From positions 1 to 47,401 of IMG/VR virus record IMGVR_UViG_3300036791_000683: a stretch of 47,401 nucleotides of DNA; one strand, given 5' to 3'. The notes beneath the pieces are model-generated. The model did no database searches and was not told the origin of the DNA. It saw only the letters and a program-made list of their open reading frames with translations. The translations under genes and the position numbers were made by a program. This document shows positions 6,438 to 14,029 of the stretch, one piece after another. Position 1 is the stretch's first letter; the number at the start of each line of letters is the position of its first letter. This DNA is from a virus.

Positions 6438-7862
6438 ATGTCCACACTCGATCCCGTCCAAATCGCCGCCCTGGACTTCGCTCGCGATAAGCGGGGCGTC
6501 GGCTGGTTTATTGAACAGGGCATGGGCAAGACGCTATGCGCGCTCGCCGAGTTCTCCTGGTGTCATAAACTAGAAGACGCCAACCGAATGATCGTCGTCA
6601 CCCCCAACAGCTTCAAACAGGGCTGGGTCGACGAAATTGAAAAACATGGGTTCGATTTCTGCTGGCATGTTTATCGATCGTCGCAAAAGGCCGCGGCGGA
6701 TATCTTTTTTAACAACGAGCCAGCCAAGCCGCCCGTTCTCATTATTAACTACGAAGCGCTCCGCTTGCCCGCGGTGTTTGCGACGGTGGCGAAATGGGCG
6801 GCTGCTGGCAAGACTTATTTGGCGATTGACGAGTCGATCAACATTAAAGGTCACAGCGCAGCGCAAACGCGCGCAGCGCATAGGCTAGCCTTGCTATGCT
6901 GCTTTGTGCGCCTCCTGACCGGGCGCCCGCAAACGCAAGGCCCGCATGACCTGTGGGGGCAGCTGCGCGCCATCGGGCTCTATGCCGATCGCAATTATTT
7001 TTCTTTCCGCGGAGCGTTCTGCGTCATGGGCGGCTGGAAAGACAAACAAGTGGTCGCAGCGAAGAACGTCGGCATTCTCGCCGACGCGATGAGGCCGGCG
7101 GTGTTTCAAGCGAAGAAAGCCGATTGGCTGCCCGAACTGCCGCGTAAGGATTACACCATTCGCGATTATTATATGTCGACCGAGCAGCTCAAACAATACC
7201 AGCAGATGGAGCATCAATTTTTGTTGGAAATTGAGCGCGGCGAATATGTCACCGTCGACGTGGCGATCGCCAAATACGCCAAGCTGGCACAAATCCAGTG
7301 TGGATTTATTTATGACGATGACCATTATATCCACACATTGGTGCGGCCGGAAAATAATCCGCGTCTCAATCTCCTCCTGCAATTGTTAGAGGAAGAAGTG
7401 GCCGGCAAAGCCTGCATCGTCTATCGGCATCGAGCCGTGATCGATATCTTAACGCGCGCCCTAAACGCTTATGACCCGGCTTGGATCATGGGGCGAATGA
7501 ACCCAGAGGACGTGAGCGAACAGAAAGAGCGCTTCAATAAGGACCCGCATTGCCGGGTCATCCTTTTGCAGGCCGAAGCCGCCAAATTTGGCCATACGCT
7601 GCTGGGCGGTCCAGGCTTGGAGGATTTGTGCCGAACCATGATTTTCTTCGAGAATTCCTATTCGATGGATACTCGCTCGCAGCTGGAGGACCGCATTCAT
7701 CGGCGCGGCCAGACCGGCGAGAGCGTATTGTATATTGACTTGTCGGGCTCGGCGTTGGATCGTCGGATTGTCAAAGCATTGCAACATAAAGATGCTTTGT
7801 ACCGGTCGGTGTTCACAAACCTTAAGCCCGTCAAGCCTATGGAGGCTCATTATGCTTCGTAA
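6438..7862 (+). CDS. SNF2-like DEAD/DEAH helicase, 474 aa
   Basis: The protein has the SF2/SNF2 motifs in order: Walker A GMGKT at residues 28-32, a TPNSFKQGW motif Ia region, D131-E-S in place of DEAH (motif II), a TGRP motif III near 160, and QLEDRIHRRGQ (motif VI) near 430, with a second RecA-like domain from about 300. It is close to the minimal size of phage SNF2-type proteins. It would use ATP to move on or remodel duplex DNA during replication or recombination. It is the first gene behind a strong promoter and appears leaderless. Its end overlaps the next gene by 11 bp. Confidence 0.85.
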   Translation: MSTLDPVQIAALDFARDKRGVGWFIEQGMGKTLCALAEFSWCHKLEDANRMIVVTPNSFKQGWVDEIEKHGFDFCWHVYRSSQKAAADIFFNNEPAKPPVLIINYEALRLPAVFATVAKWAAAGKTYLAIDESINIKGHSAAQTRAAHRLALLCCFVRLLTGRPQTQGPHDLWGQLRAIGLYADRNYFSFRGAFCVMGGWKDKQVVAAKNVGILADAMRPAVFQAKKADWLPELPRKDYTIRDYYMSTEQLKQYQQMEHQFLLEIERGEYVTVDVAIAKYAKLAQIQCGFIYDDDHYIHTLVRPENNPRLNLLLQLLEEEVAGKACIVYRHRAVIDILTRALNAYDPAWIMGRMNPEDVSEQKERFNKDPHCRVILLQAEAAKFGHTLLGGPGLEDLCRTMIFFENSYSMDTRSQLEDRIHRRGQTGESVLYIDLSGSALDRRIVKALQHKDALYRSVFTNLKPVKPMEAHYAS

Positions 7863-8502
7863 CATCCTTCTCAGCACGGTTCTTTTCACCACTCCCGCGG
7901 CAGCGGGGCTGGTCAATTGGGATCTCCCGGGTCCGCAAGGCAATCTCGGCGACAGCCATAATTTTCTCGCCAAGGGGATCGCCCTCGCAGTGAGCGGCTT
8001 CGCCTCGATCGGCGGTCCGGGAACGGCCTTGTTCGCCAACGATCGCGGCCCCGGCGAAACCGGGCTCGGCCTGGCCGACGATCCGACGGGCGATGACGAG
8101 ATCTCAGGCAGGAATTTCATTCAGCTCAATGTCAGCGGTCCGCTCGCGTCCCGCGTCGACAAGTTCAGTTTCGCCATGGAATCGTCCACTCAGGGGGAGC
8201 AATGGTCGGTGTTCGGCGCGACCGGCAATGACGGATCGGGATTGACGCCGCTGTTTGTCAATTTCAGCGATGAAAACACTCACACCCTGCCGGATGGGTT
8301 CAAGTTTTATGATTTCTTCTACAGCGGGGCGCCGATCGGTCAATGCGGCCGGGGCTGCAACGCCAATGTGCTATTGGGTTCGTTTTCCGGCGTCCAGGCG
8401 ATCCCTGAGCCCTCAACTTGGGCTATGGGGGCGCTGGGCTTCGGATTGCTGGCGTTCCTAGGCGTTCGTCGTCGTAAGCGTTCAAGTGCGTTCGCTCATT
8501 GA
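7852..8502 (+). CDS. Secreted protein with PEP-CTERM sorting signal, 216 aa
   Basis: A Sec signal peptide occupies residues 1-18 (MLRNILLSTVLFTTPAAA). A beta-rich Gly/Asp/Asn-containing domain follows. Residues 185-187 are Pro-Glu-Pro, then a hydrophobic helix (191-205), then R206-R-R-K-R210. This is the complete tripartite PEP-CTERM signal by which exosortase processes and anchors bacterial surface proteins. No exosortase is present in the phage, so host exosortase would be needed. ATG 7852 has GGAGG (7841-7845) and overlaps the helicase gene end, so it is co-expressed. Such a protein is unusual in a phage. Surface alteration or exclusion of other phages are hypotheses only. Confidence 0.8.
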   Translation: MLRNILLSTVLFTTPAAAGLVNWDLPGPQGNLGDSHNFLAKGIALAVSGFASIGGPGTALFANDRGPGETGLGLADDPTGDDEISGRNFIQLNVSGPLASRVDKFSFAMESSTQGEQWSVFGATGNDGSGLTPLFVNFSDENTHTLPDGFKFYDFFYSGAPIGQCGRGCNANVLLGSFSGVQAIPEPSTWAMGALGFGLLAFLGVRRRKRSSAFAH

Positions 8503-8531
8503 GTTGTAAATTCCTATAGGAGGGCTAAAAA

Positions 8532-8999
8532 ATGGCAGCGGTACCAGTAGAAATTCGTGCGACGCTCTATGATTTGCAGAGTAAATCGTCTCGGGAGGTT
8601 TTCATTCAGGGCATGGCTGCGCTGACTGGCCTTGGCGTCGGCGGCGGGCCGATTATCCCCCCAAGTAATGGCGGGCAGCCGCCGGTTGATTGGGGTCCGG
8701 GCGGGCCTCCGCATCCGGCCTTTCCGATTTGGGGCGGACCGGGCGCCGGCTTCCCTGACAAGCCTGGTTATCCGCCGGTCGTTGGCGGCGGGCCGATCAT
8801 CCCGCCTAACGTGCCTCCTGGGCTACAGCCGCCGGCGCCGCCGAACCCCGGCGATCCGACGACGATAGTGCCGCCTCCCGCTGGCAGCCCTGGCTGGCCG
8901 GTGCAGCCGATCGCTATACCGCCGTACATCATCGTCAACTATCCGGGCGTCGGTCCGGTGGTGGTTGCGCCGCCGGCGCAGGCGCCACCGAGTGCGTAA
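8532..8999 (+). CDS. Pro/Gly-rich low-complexity protein, 155 aa
   Basis: After an ordered start, VPVEIRATLYDLQSKSSREV, almost the whole protein is Pro, Gly and hydrophobic residues. It includes two copies of GGGPIIPP (near residues 37 and 85) and a C-terminal IPPYIIVNYPGVGPVVV stretch. ATG 8532 has a strong AGGAGGG site. There is no signal peptide. Composition suggests an extended, possibly structural or interaction protein. No family is recognised. It follows the PEP-CTERM gene in the same operon. Confidence 0.7.
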   Translation: MAAVPVEIRATLYDLQSKSSREVFIQGMAALTGLGVGGGPIIPPSNGGQPPVDWGPGGPPHPAFPIWGGPGAGFPDKPGYPPVVGGGPIIPPNVPPGLQPPAPPNPGDPTTIVPPPAGSPGWPVQPIAIPPYIIVNYPGVGPVVVAPPAQAPPSA

Positions 9000-9005
9000 A
9001 CGAAC

Positions 9006-9126
9006 GTCAAGCTCGCCGTAGGCCCGTCGAGCTTGACTAGAGGAGCGAGGGCGCCACGCGATTTGATCGGAGGGTTCCTGTCGGTTCCCCTCTGAAAAGC
9101 CCCAATCGCGATGCCTCTCGCTCCTC
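9006..9126 (+). ncRNA. Candidate structured RNA (two hairpins)
   Basis: Hairpin 1 pairs GTCAAGCTCG (9006-9015) with CGAGCTTGAC (9028-9037). Hairpin 2 is long: GAGGAGCGAG (9040-9049) pairs perfectly with CTCGCTCCTC (9117-9126). Inside it GGC/GCC (9050-9052/9113-9115), CGCGATT/AATCGCG (9057-9063/9104-9110) and GAGGG/CCCTC (9070-9074/9088-9092) also pair. It fills the 161-bp gap before the last gene of the arm. It may be a leader, a processing signal or a small RNA. No U run follows hairpin 2; an A-rich stretch does. Confidence 0.45.
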
Positions 9127-9141
9127 GATCACAAGAAAAAA

Positions 9142-9157
9142 AACAAAAAGGGTGCTT
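9142..9157 (+). promoter_or_regulatory. Leader box AACAAAAAGGGTGCTT
   Basis: Identical to 2526-2541 over 16 bases and followed, as there, by A-rich bases and an ATG (9161). GGGTGCTT appears to serve as an atypical ribosome-binding site. It lies 15 bases after the long hairpin. Confidence 0.5.
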
Positions 9158-9160
9158 AAA

Positions 9161-9370
9161 ATGGCAATTGAACAGATCGCCTCATGGCTGATCATTATCT
9201 TGATCGCCGGCATTGGTCTAAGAGCTATAATCGGAAGTGTAATAGCGCTAGATCGTAAAATTAAAGACGTCACTTATTCTGAGCACGCAGGCGAACCGCT
9301 TCTAACCCTTACGACGACAATCTATTTGATATTCATGACGATCTGTATTCTCTATCGCGAATTTGGCTGA
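9161..9370 (+). CDS. Small two-helix membrane protein, 69 aa
   Basis: Two hydrophobic helices, residues 6-30 (IASWLIIILIAGIGLRAIIG core) and about 48-66 (TLTTTIYLIFMTICIL), flank a charged loop (DRKIKDVTYSEHAGEP). The size and topology would suit a holin-like or inner-membrane protein, but no family identity is certain. The ATG at 9161 behind the GGGTGCTT box is preferred over the in-frame GTG at 9152. It is the last gene of the rightward arm, and its 3' end overlaps the convergent gene by 19 bp. Confidence 0.6.
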   Translation: MAIEQIASWLIIILIAGIGLRAIIGSVIALDRKIKDVTYSEHAGEPLLTLTTTIYLIFMTICILYREFG

Positions 9371-10797
9371 TTGCCTGCCAATCGCCCATAAAGAAGATTA
9401 GCGAGATAGTCGCCTACGCGACCGGTCGCCGTCGTCATAGGTTGACCGGTCGCAATCGCATAGCGCGCGGCGTTGAGAGCTGATTTCGGTCTGGCCGCGG
9501 CCAAAGCCTTGCCCCCGCCAAAGATCGCAGCGCCTTCAAGCGCTTCCTTACCTGCCGTTACCCATGGGTTTTGACCTTCGGCTGGATTGAGGTATCCTTC
9601 AGCTCCGCCTAAAGCCGCGCCAACAAGCGGCGCCGCCATATGTCTGGCGGCGTAAAAATTAAAACGTGGCTGAATAGCCGCGGCTAAATCACTCAGCGTC
9701 TGACCCTGTATGCTATCCGGTTTGTGAAATTGCTGAGTCTGTTTGATCTTGACGCTGGTCAAAGCGCTTGGATCTTCGCCGAGCCGTTCAAGATCCTGAA
9801 TGCGTTGATGCCAGAGATCGCCAGCCAACTTCGCCGCGCCCGCCTCGCCAGCCTGTCCGCCCTGCAGCGGCTGAGCATTATTGAGCACGTTATCGAGCGC
9901 ATCAGCATAGCGGTGTCCCGTCCAATCGCCGCTATCGCGTAAATTCCTGCTCGCTTTTTGTAGATTGGAGCCGGTAGAAATTGGATTGCTGTAAATATTT
10001 CCGACTTGCTTGCTGACGTCATCAGGAACGTTAAGATCAGCCCCAAGCCCGGCTGGATCGCGAACCGCCTTAATAGTGCGCCCTGCTTGATCGAGCGCTG
10101 CTGAAGTGGTTGGGTTATCGAAATAGATGCTATCGAGCGGCGCATACTCCTGAGCTTTTTTGGCATACATGCCAGTAGCTGGGCCAGCTGAGCTTTGCGG
10201 CGAACCGACTTCCGGAACTTTCAGTTCTGATCCCATGCCGCCTGTCGCGCCCGCTAGTGCGCCGCCAACGCCGCCGACCAGCGCGCTCTTGACGATGTCG
10301 CCAGTATCGCCGCCATGGCCTTTCGCGCCTAAACCGCCAGCCCCCGCCCCTTCTAAACCGCCAGCGGCGATCGATCCGCCGAGGCCAGTCAAACCGGCTG
10401 CGCCGGCTACTTTGCCCGCCAGTGGTCCGAGGATTCTACCGGGAAGAGCCATATAGCCGATCATTTGAGCAGCAGGGTCCATCGGTCCGAGATTTTGATG
10501 CGCCTGCGCGACCGCGCCTTTAAGAGCCGATGGAACGCCATAGCCGAGAGTGGCGGCGTCATAGGCGGAGAGCCCATAATCCCGCATCGCTGGAAGAACG
10601 CCTTCATCAGCCGACGCCCATCTGCTGGCCGGCGGAGTCGCCGGCTTGGTGAGGGCGTTCATGATGGAGTCGTCCCACGAAGACGCAGTCGGCGCTGCGG
10701 GCGCTGACGCGGCCGGCTTAAAACCAAAAGGAGCTGGCGCATCAGTTGTCGTCGTCGGAGTTTGAGCCGGCTTAAAACCAAAAGGAGCGTCGGTCAT
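9352..10797 (-). CDS. Large Ala/Gly-rich protein, possible internal/ejection protein, 481 aa
   Basis: The N-terminus carries two copies of APFGFKPA (residues 4-11 and 22-29). Residues 110-190 are Gly/Ala-rich and hydrophobic, with possible membrane-active segments (LAGKVAGAAGLTGLGG, SALVGGVGGALAG). The rest is helical with another hydrophobic Gly/Ala stretch near 390-440. It is the last gene of the late operon, after a transglycosylase and other large low-complexity proteins, a position often held by internal virion proteins in podoviruses. No family is recognised. It starts one base into the end of its upstream neighbour. Confidence 0.65.
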   Translation of the reverse strand: MTDAPFGFKPAQTPTTTTDAPAPFGFKPAASAPAAPTASSWDDSIMNALTKPATPPASRWASADEGVLPAMRDYGLSAYDAATLGYGVPSALKGAVAQAHQNLGPMDPAAQMIGYMALPGRILGPLAGKVAGAAGLTGLGGSIAAGGLEGAGAGGLGAKGHGGDTGDIVKSALVGGVGGALAGATGGMGSELKVPEVGSPQSSAGPATGMYAKKAQEYAPLDSIYFDNPTTSAALDQAGRTIKAVRDPAGLGADLNVPDDVSKQVGNIYSNPISTGSNLQKASRNLRDSGDWTGHRYADALDNVLNNAQPLQGGQAGEAGAAKLAGDLWHQRIQDLERLGEDPSALTSVKIKQTQQFHKPDSIQGQTLSDLAAAIQPRFNFYAARHMAAPLVGAALGGAEGYLNPAEGQNPWVTAGKEALEGAAIFGGGKALAAARPKSALNAARYAIATGQPMTTATGRVGDYLANLLYGRLAGNQPNSR

Positions 10798-12239
10798 TAC
10801 AGCCCCTCAGTGCTAACACCCTGGCTGCGCATATGCTCCAGAAGTGGTCCACGCTGCTCTGGATGCTCAGCAAGATAAGCCTTGGTCTGAGCCATCTCGC
10901 TTTCTGTCGGCGTGCGCAAAGACTCTTCCGTCGCTCCATTGTAATAAGGATTGCTGGGATTCAAGAGATCCCGATTGCCGCGTCCGACCAGATCGCCGGT
11001 GAGCTTATGGCCAACCGCCATCTCTGAGGTCGCCTGAGCATCGAGGAATTTGTTTTTGATGTCTTGAAGCGCTGACTGGAGCCCTTGGGGGGAATTGGCA
11101 GCGTCGAGCCCGGCGGTTGCTGCTTGCCCGAGAGTGGCGAATTCTCTTTGGTTACGAACATTCTTCACATTTTGCAGGCTCGCGCCGGTAAGGCTAGCCC
11201 TCAATTGATTGAGTGCGAGAGCCTGATTTTTGACATCCTGCTCCACCGGCGACATCGCCCCGATCTTGCCGGTCGTCATGAATTCCGGATATTTGAGCGC
11301 CGCCATAGTCGCGTCGGGATTCTTAAGCAGCTGATCGACCAAGGCTCTGCTCTTGGTGTAAGTCGTATTGAGATTGGTGTAGTCCTGCGTCGCGCTGTCC
11401 TTAAAATCCTGAACGTCTTTCGCCTGCGTCACCATCGCCGTTCCGGCGGCTTGGTGCTGCGCTTTCCAAGTGTCGATATCGACTGGCGTCTTGCCTTGGG
11501 CCTGCTGCCCCCACGCATATTGCAAATATTGGTGATCTTCGAGCGAGGCGTTCGGCCCGAGCATGACGGACTGGGGCGGCATAAGCGCATCGATCTGACT
11601 GTCGCTCATGCCTTGGTTTTTCATGACTTGGCGCGTCTGAGTGTAAGTCCTGACCGCTTCGGTCGGCTCCATCGCTCTGAAATGCGTCTGCATGATTTCA
11701 GGCAGCTGTCCCGAGTCCGCCAGCCATCCGCCCTGACCCGGCTTGAGGCCGAGGAGCTGCTGCCCCATGATGTCGGCGCCGGCCAGGAAGCGCTGATGCT
11801 CGGCAAGCTGCTGTTGTCCCGCTTGCACCTTCTGAATCTGCCCCAGCGCCGCCAAGCGATCATCCTGGATGCCGCCGAGCGCTTGCAGCGCCGCCATCTT
11901 GTCGTGCTGCTGCTGAGCGGTGCCAAACGACGCGCTGACGCCGGCGATCCGATTGTTGAGGTCGGACGACAAGGCGTCCTGCTGGTGCACCCTCAGGAGC
12001 AGCTGAATGGTGGAGGCGTTGGCCGGGTCAGGGGCGTACGCCTGGGCGGGAGGAAGCTGTTGGGCAGGCTGAGGAGCCCCCGCTCCCGGCGATGGCCCTC
12101 CCGGGCCTCCCTGAGGGCTTGGCGGGCCACCAGCTCCCGGCTGTGGATTAGGCTGCGGCCCGGCCAGCGCCCGCGCCATTTGTGCGTTCAGATCGCCGCC
12201 CAGCCCTTCCGCTAAGAGGCCGCCGATCCCGACCGGCAT
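10797..12239 (-). CDS. Large helical Gln-rich protein, possible internal virion protein, 480 aa
   Basis: A Pro/Gly-rich disordered segment (residues 28-70) is followed by a long helical region rich in Gln, Ala and Leu with coiled-coil character (for example RLAALGQIQKVQAGQQQLAE near 130-150). I see no catalytic motif or signal peptide. Length, composition and position between two similar proteins suggest a virion internal core or DNA-ejection protein. Function is inferred only from context. Confidence 0.65.
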   Translation of the reverse strand: MPVGIGGLLAEGLGGDLNAQMARALAGPQPNPQPGAGGPPSPQGGPGGPSPGAGAPQPAQQLPPAQAYAPDPANASTIQLLLRVHQQDALSSDLNNRIAGVSASFGTAQQQHDKMAALQALGGIQDDRLAALGQIQKVQAGQQQLAEHQRFLAGADIMGQQLLGLKPGQGGWLADSGQLPEIMQTHFRAMEPTEAVRTYTQTRQVMKNQGMSDSQIDALMPPQSVMLGPNASLEDHQYLQYAWGQQAQGKTPVDIDTWKAQHQAAGTAMVTQAKDVQDFKDSATQDYTNLNTTYTKSRALVDQLLKNPDATMAALKYPEFMTTGKIGAMSPVEQDVKNQALALNQLRASLTGASLQNVKNVRNQREFATLGQAATAGLDAANSPQGLQSALQDIKNKFLDAQATSEMAVGHKLTGDLVGRGNRDLLNPSNPYYNGATEESLRTPTESEMAQTKAYLAEHPEQRGPLLEHMRSQGVSTEGL

Positions 12240-12243
12240 CGCC

Positions 12244-12894
12244 CTATCTCCTGCCCAGTGCGTTCAGAGTGTCGAAGAAGCCAGTATTGCTATAATTGCC
12301 CGCGCCCGTTCCGCCGTGCTGGCTGGCCAGGAACTGTTGCAGCACGCTCGGCTGATTGCCGATCTGCGATTGCGGCACGGTCGCGCCCGGCGTGGTCACC
12401 TTGCCCGGATTGGAGAGGAGCGAGACCGCCTGCTGCCACGAGCCGGGCGCCGCGGAGGCGGCTTGCGCCGCCGGCGCGGCTCCTCCTGCGGCGGCCCATC
12501 CTCCTCCCTGAGCGGCCTGCTGAGCCATCGCCGTCTGAGCGGCGTCAACCGTCGGGTTGCCGGTCGAAAGGCCGCCGCCAGTCAGACCCCGATAAGCATT
12601 CGCCTGCTGAGTGCCCATCCCCTGCGCCGCCAGCGCGGCGAACTGTCTTTGCAGCGCCGCATTGGCCGCCGGATTGTTGGGGAAGACGTTCAGCCCCGAA
12701 GACGGCGCGGGCGGCGGCGCGGCGGGCTGGCTGTTCAGCGTCGTGCCGGGCGGCGGCTGAATGGGACGGCCCAGCGCGTCGGTCGGCGTTCCGGCGTAGC
12801 CCGGCAGGGGAATCCGTCCCTGATATTGGCTGTACGGGTTTGGCCCATACATCCCGCCCATAAGCTCTTGTTGGTAGACGTCCTGAGCCGACAT
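12244..12894 (-). CDS. Pro/Ala/Gln-rich virion-module protein, 216 aa
   Basis: The protein is of low complexity throughout: a Tyr/Gly/Pro-rich N-terminus (GMYGPNPYSQYQGRIPLPGY), an Ala/Gln-rich centre and an Asn/Gly-rich C-terminus. It lies 2 bp after the transglycosylase gene and 4 bp before the next gene, so it is co-expressed with the putative ejection proteins. No family is recognised. A structural or scaffolding role inside the particle is plausible. Confidence 0.6.
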   Translation of the reverse strand: MSAQDVYQQELMGGMYGPNPYSQYQGRIPLPGYAGTPTDALGRPIQPPPGTTLNSQPAAPPPAPSSGLNVFPNNPAANAALQRQFAALAAQGMGTQQANAYRGLTGGGLSTGNPTVDAAQTAMAQQAAQGGGWAAAGGAAPAAQAASAAPGSWQQAVSLLSNPGKVTTPGATVPQSQIGNQPSVLQQFLASQHGGTGAGNYSNTGFFDTLNALGRR

Positions 12895-12896
12895 TT

Positions 12897-13679
12897 TTAA
12901 GCCCCATACTGGTATGGGTTAAGCTGGCCGAGCGAATTCAAGGTGAGGCCAGGCGCCGCCTGCTGGCCGGCGAGGCCGGCCCCGTAGGGCTGAGACGTCC
13001 AGCTGAGCGGCTTGGCCAGGCTAGCCGCGAACAGCTGCTGCGCGGGGGCGGCGAGGGCCATGCTCTGATCCTGCGGCGCTTGCAGCATCGGCGCGGGCTC
13101 CCGCATGCCCTGCTGTTGTTGCGGGCCGAAGGCTTGGCCGAGCTTCTCGAGCGGGCTCTCCCCTTTCTTGTCCTCTGAGGTCAGCCTGGCCAGCGCGTCG
13201 CCGACGCTGGTCGGCGGCCCGGGCGTCGGGGCGGGAGGCGTTGCAGCAGAAGGCGTGGGCGTTGCGGCGGGAAACGTCATGCCTGTCGCGGGGCGCGCCG
13301 GCGTCTTCGAACCGCTCACTCGATTGGCGACATCCAAGGCGTAGGACGAGACAAACTTGCCGTTCGGGTCGTGATAGTCGTGAATGTAGGGGGTCGGCGA
13401 ACCGGGCGGCGCGATGTTGCCCGGTCCCGAGAAATAGCCGACTGCGACCCGCGCCGGATCGCCGCCCGCCTTGGTGTAGAGATCCTGAACGACCCGCCGG
13501 CCGACCGCCATGTTGTCATCCGGATTGTCGATCCGTTCGCCCGGCTTGGCGTATTGGGCGAAGGTCGCTGGCTCGATCTGCATGCCCCCGCGCGCCCCGG
13601 TCACGCTAGTGGCGGTGTTGGCTCCGCGCCCGCTCTCCTGGCCATAGATGGCGTTGATCAGATCGTCGACGCTAGCCAC
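12897..13679 (-). CDS. Lytic transglycosylase (SLT domain), virion-associated, 260 aa
   Basis: Residues 5-110 are a lysozyme-like SLT domain, with catalytic Glu15 in YGQESGRG, then TGARGGMQIEPATFAQYAKP and VGRRVVQDLYTKAGGDPARVAVGYFSGPG. These are the usual E-S-G, G-x-MQI and AYN-like blocks. Residues 130-260 are Pro/Ala-rich and disordered. It would cut the glycan strands of peptidoglycan. Position in the late structural operon suggests a tail or internal enzyme that opens the wall for DNA entry. As no other endolysin is visible, it may also serve in lysis. Confidence 0.8.
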   Translation of the reverse strand: MASVDDLINAIYGQESGRGANTATSVTGARGGMQIEPATFAQYAKPGERIDNPDDNMAVGRRVVQDLYTKAGGDPARVAVGYFSGPGNIAPPGSPTPYIHDYHDPNGKFVSSYALDVANRVSGSKTPARPATGMTFPAATPTPSAATPPAPTPGPPTSVGDALARLTSEDKKGESPLEKLGQAFGPQQQQGMREPAPMLQAPQDQSMALAAPAQQLFAASLAKPLSWTSQPYGAGLAGQQAAPGLTLNSLGQLNPYQYGA

Positions 13680-13724
13680 CGAGCGCTCCTTTCATTCCCA
13701 TCAAAATTGTGTTAAGAAAGCGCC

Positions 13725-13759
13725 GGGACAAAGAGACGCCGCAAACGTCCCTTCGTCCC
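13725..13759 (-). other. Hairpin in the gap before the transglycosylase gene
   Basis: 13725-13738 and 13746-13759 form a 14-position stem with a 7-base loop. On the minus strand both non-Watson-Crick positions are G-U pairs. On the plus strand they are mismatches. The structure therefore favours minus-strand RNA, as a leader or attenuator upstream of the transglycosylase start at 13679. A T-rich TTTCTTAACAC follows on that strand, so a weak terminator for upstream transcripts is also possible. Confidence 0.45.
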
Positions 13760-13789
13760 TGACCACATGCGAGGAAAGGAGCCTCAGAC

Positions 13790-14029
13790 ATGGCTGACCC
13801 CAATCATACCACTATCAGGCCACTCAATTACCTGTATGAAATGCCAAAAGCGCAATTTCCACATCATATTATCGTCCACAACAATATAAAACCAACACGA
13901 CGATTAAACTTAAATGGATTTCGCGTTTGGATAGATCCTGTTGATGAATCGAATCGTGAGATCTGTCCCTGCAATTGGGCTCCCGAGCTTGGGCCGCATT
14001 ATCGCGTTGCTTCTCGCTATAAAACCTAG
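13790..14029 (+). CDS. Orphan plus-strand gene in the late operon, moron-like, 79 aa
   Basis: ATG 13790 has a strong AAAGGAGC site. The product contains many His, Asn, Pro and Tyr residues (for example FPHHIIVHNNIKPTRRLNLN), unlike the Ala/Gly/Gln-rich neighbours. The DNA is visibly AT-rich against GC-rich flanks, and the gene points against the surrounding operon. Orientation, composition and position mark it as a late acquisition. Its stop overlaps the convergent neighbour in the bases CTAG. No family is recognised. A role in host fitness or exclusion is possible but unproven. Confidence 0.65.
   Translation: MADPNHTTIRPLNYLYEMPKAQFPHHIIVHNNIKPTRRLNLNGFRVWIDPVDESNREICPCNWAPELGPHYRVASRYKT

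Noticed and set aside
11085-12215. Long plus-strand open frame (376 codons) opposite the helical virion protein
   Set aside because: It is the antisense of a GC-rich gene with better composition. It has no ribosome site and shows unnatural Arg/Leu-rich content.
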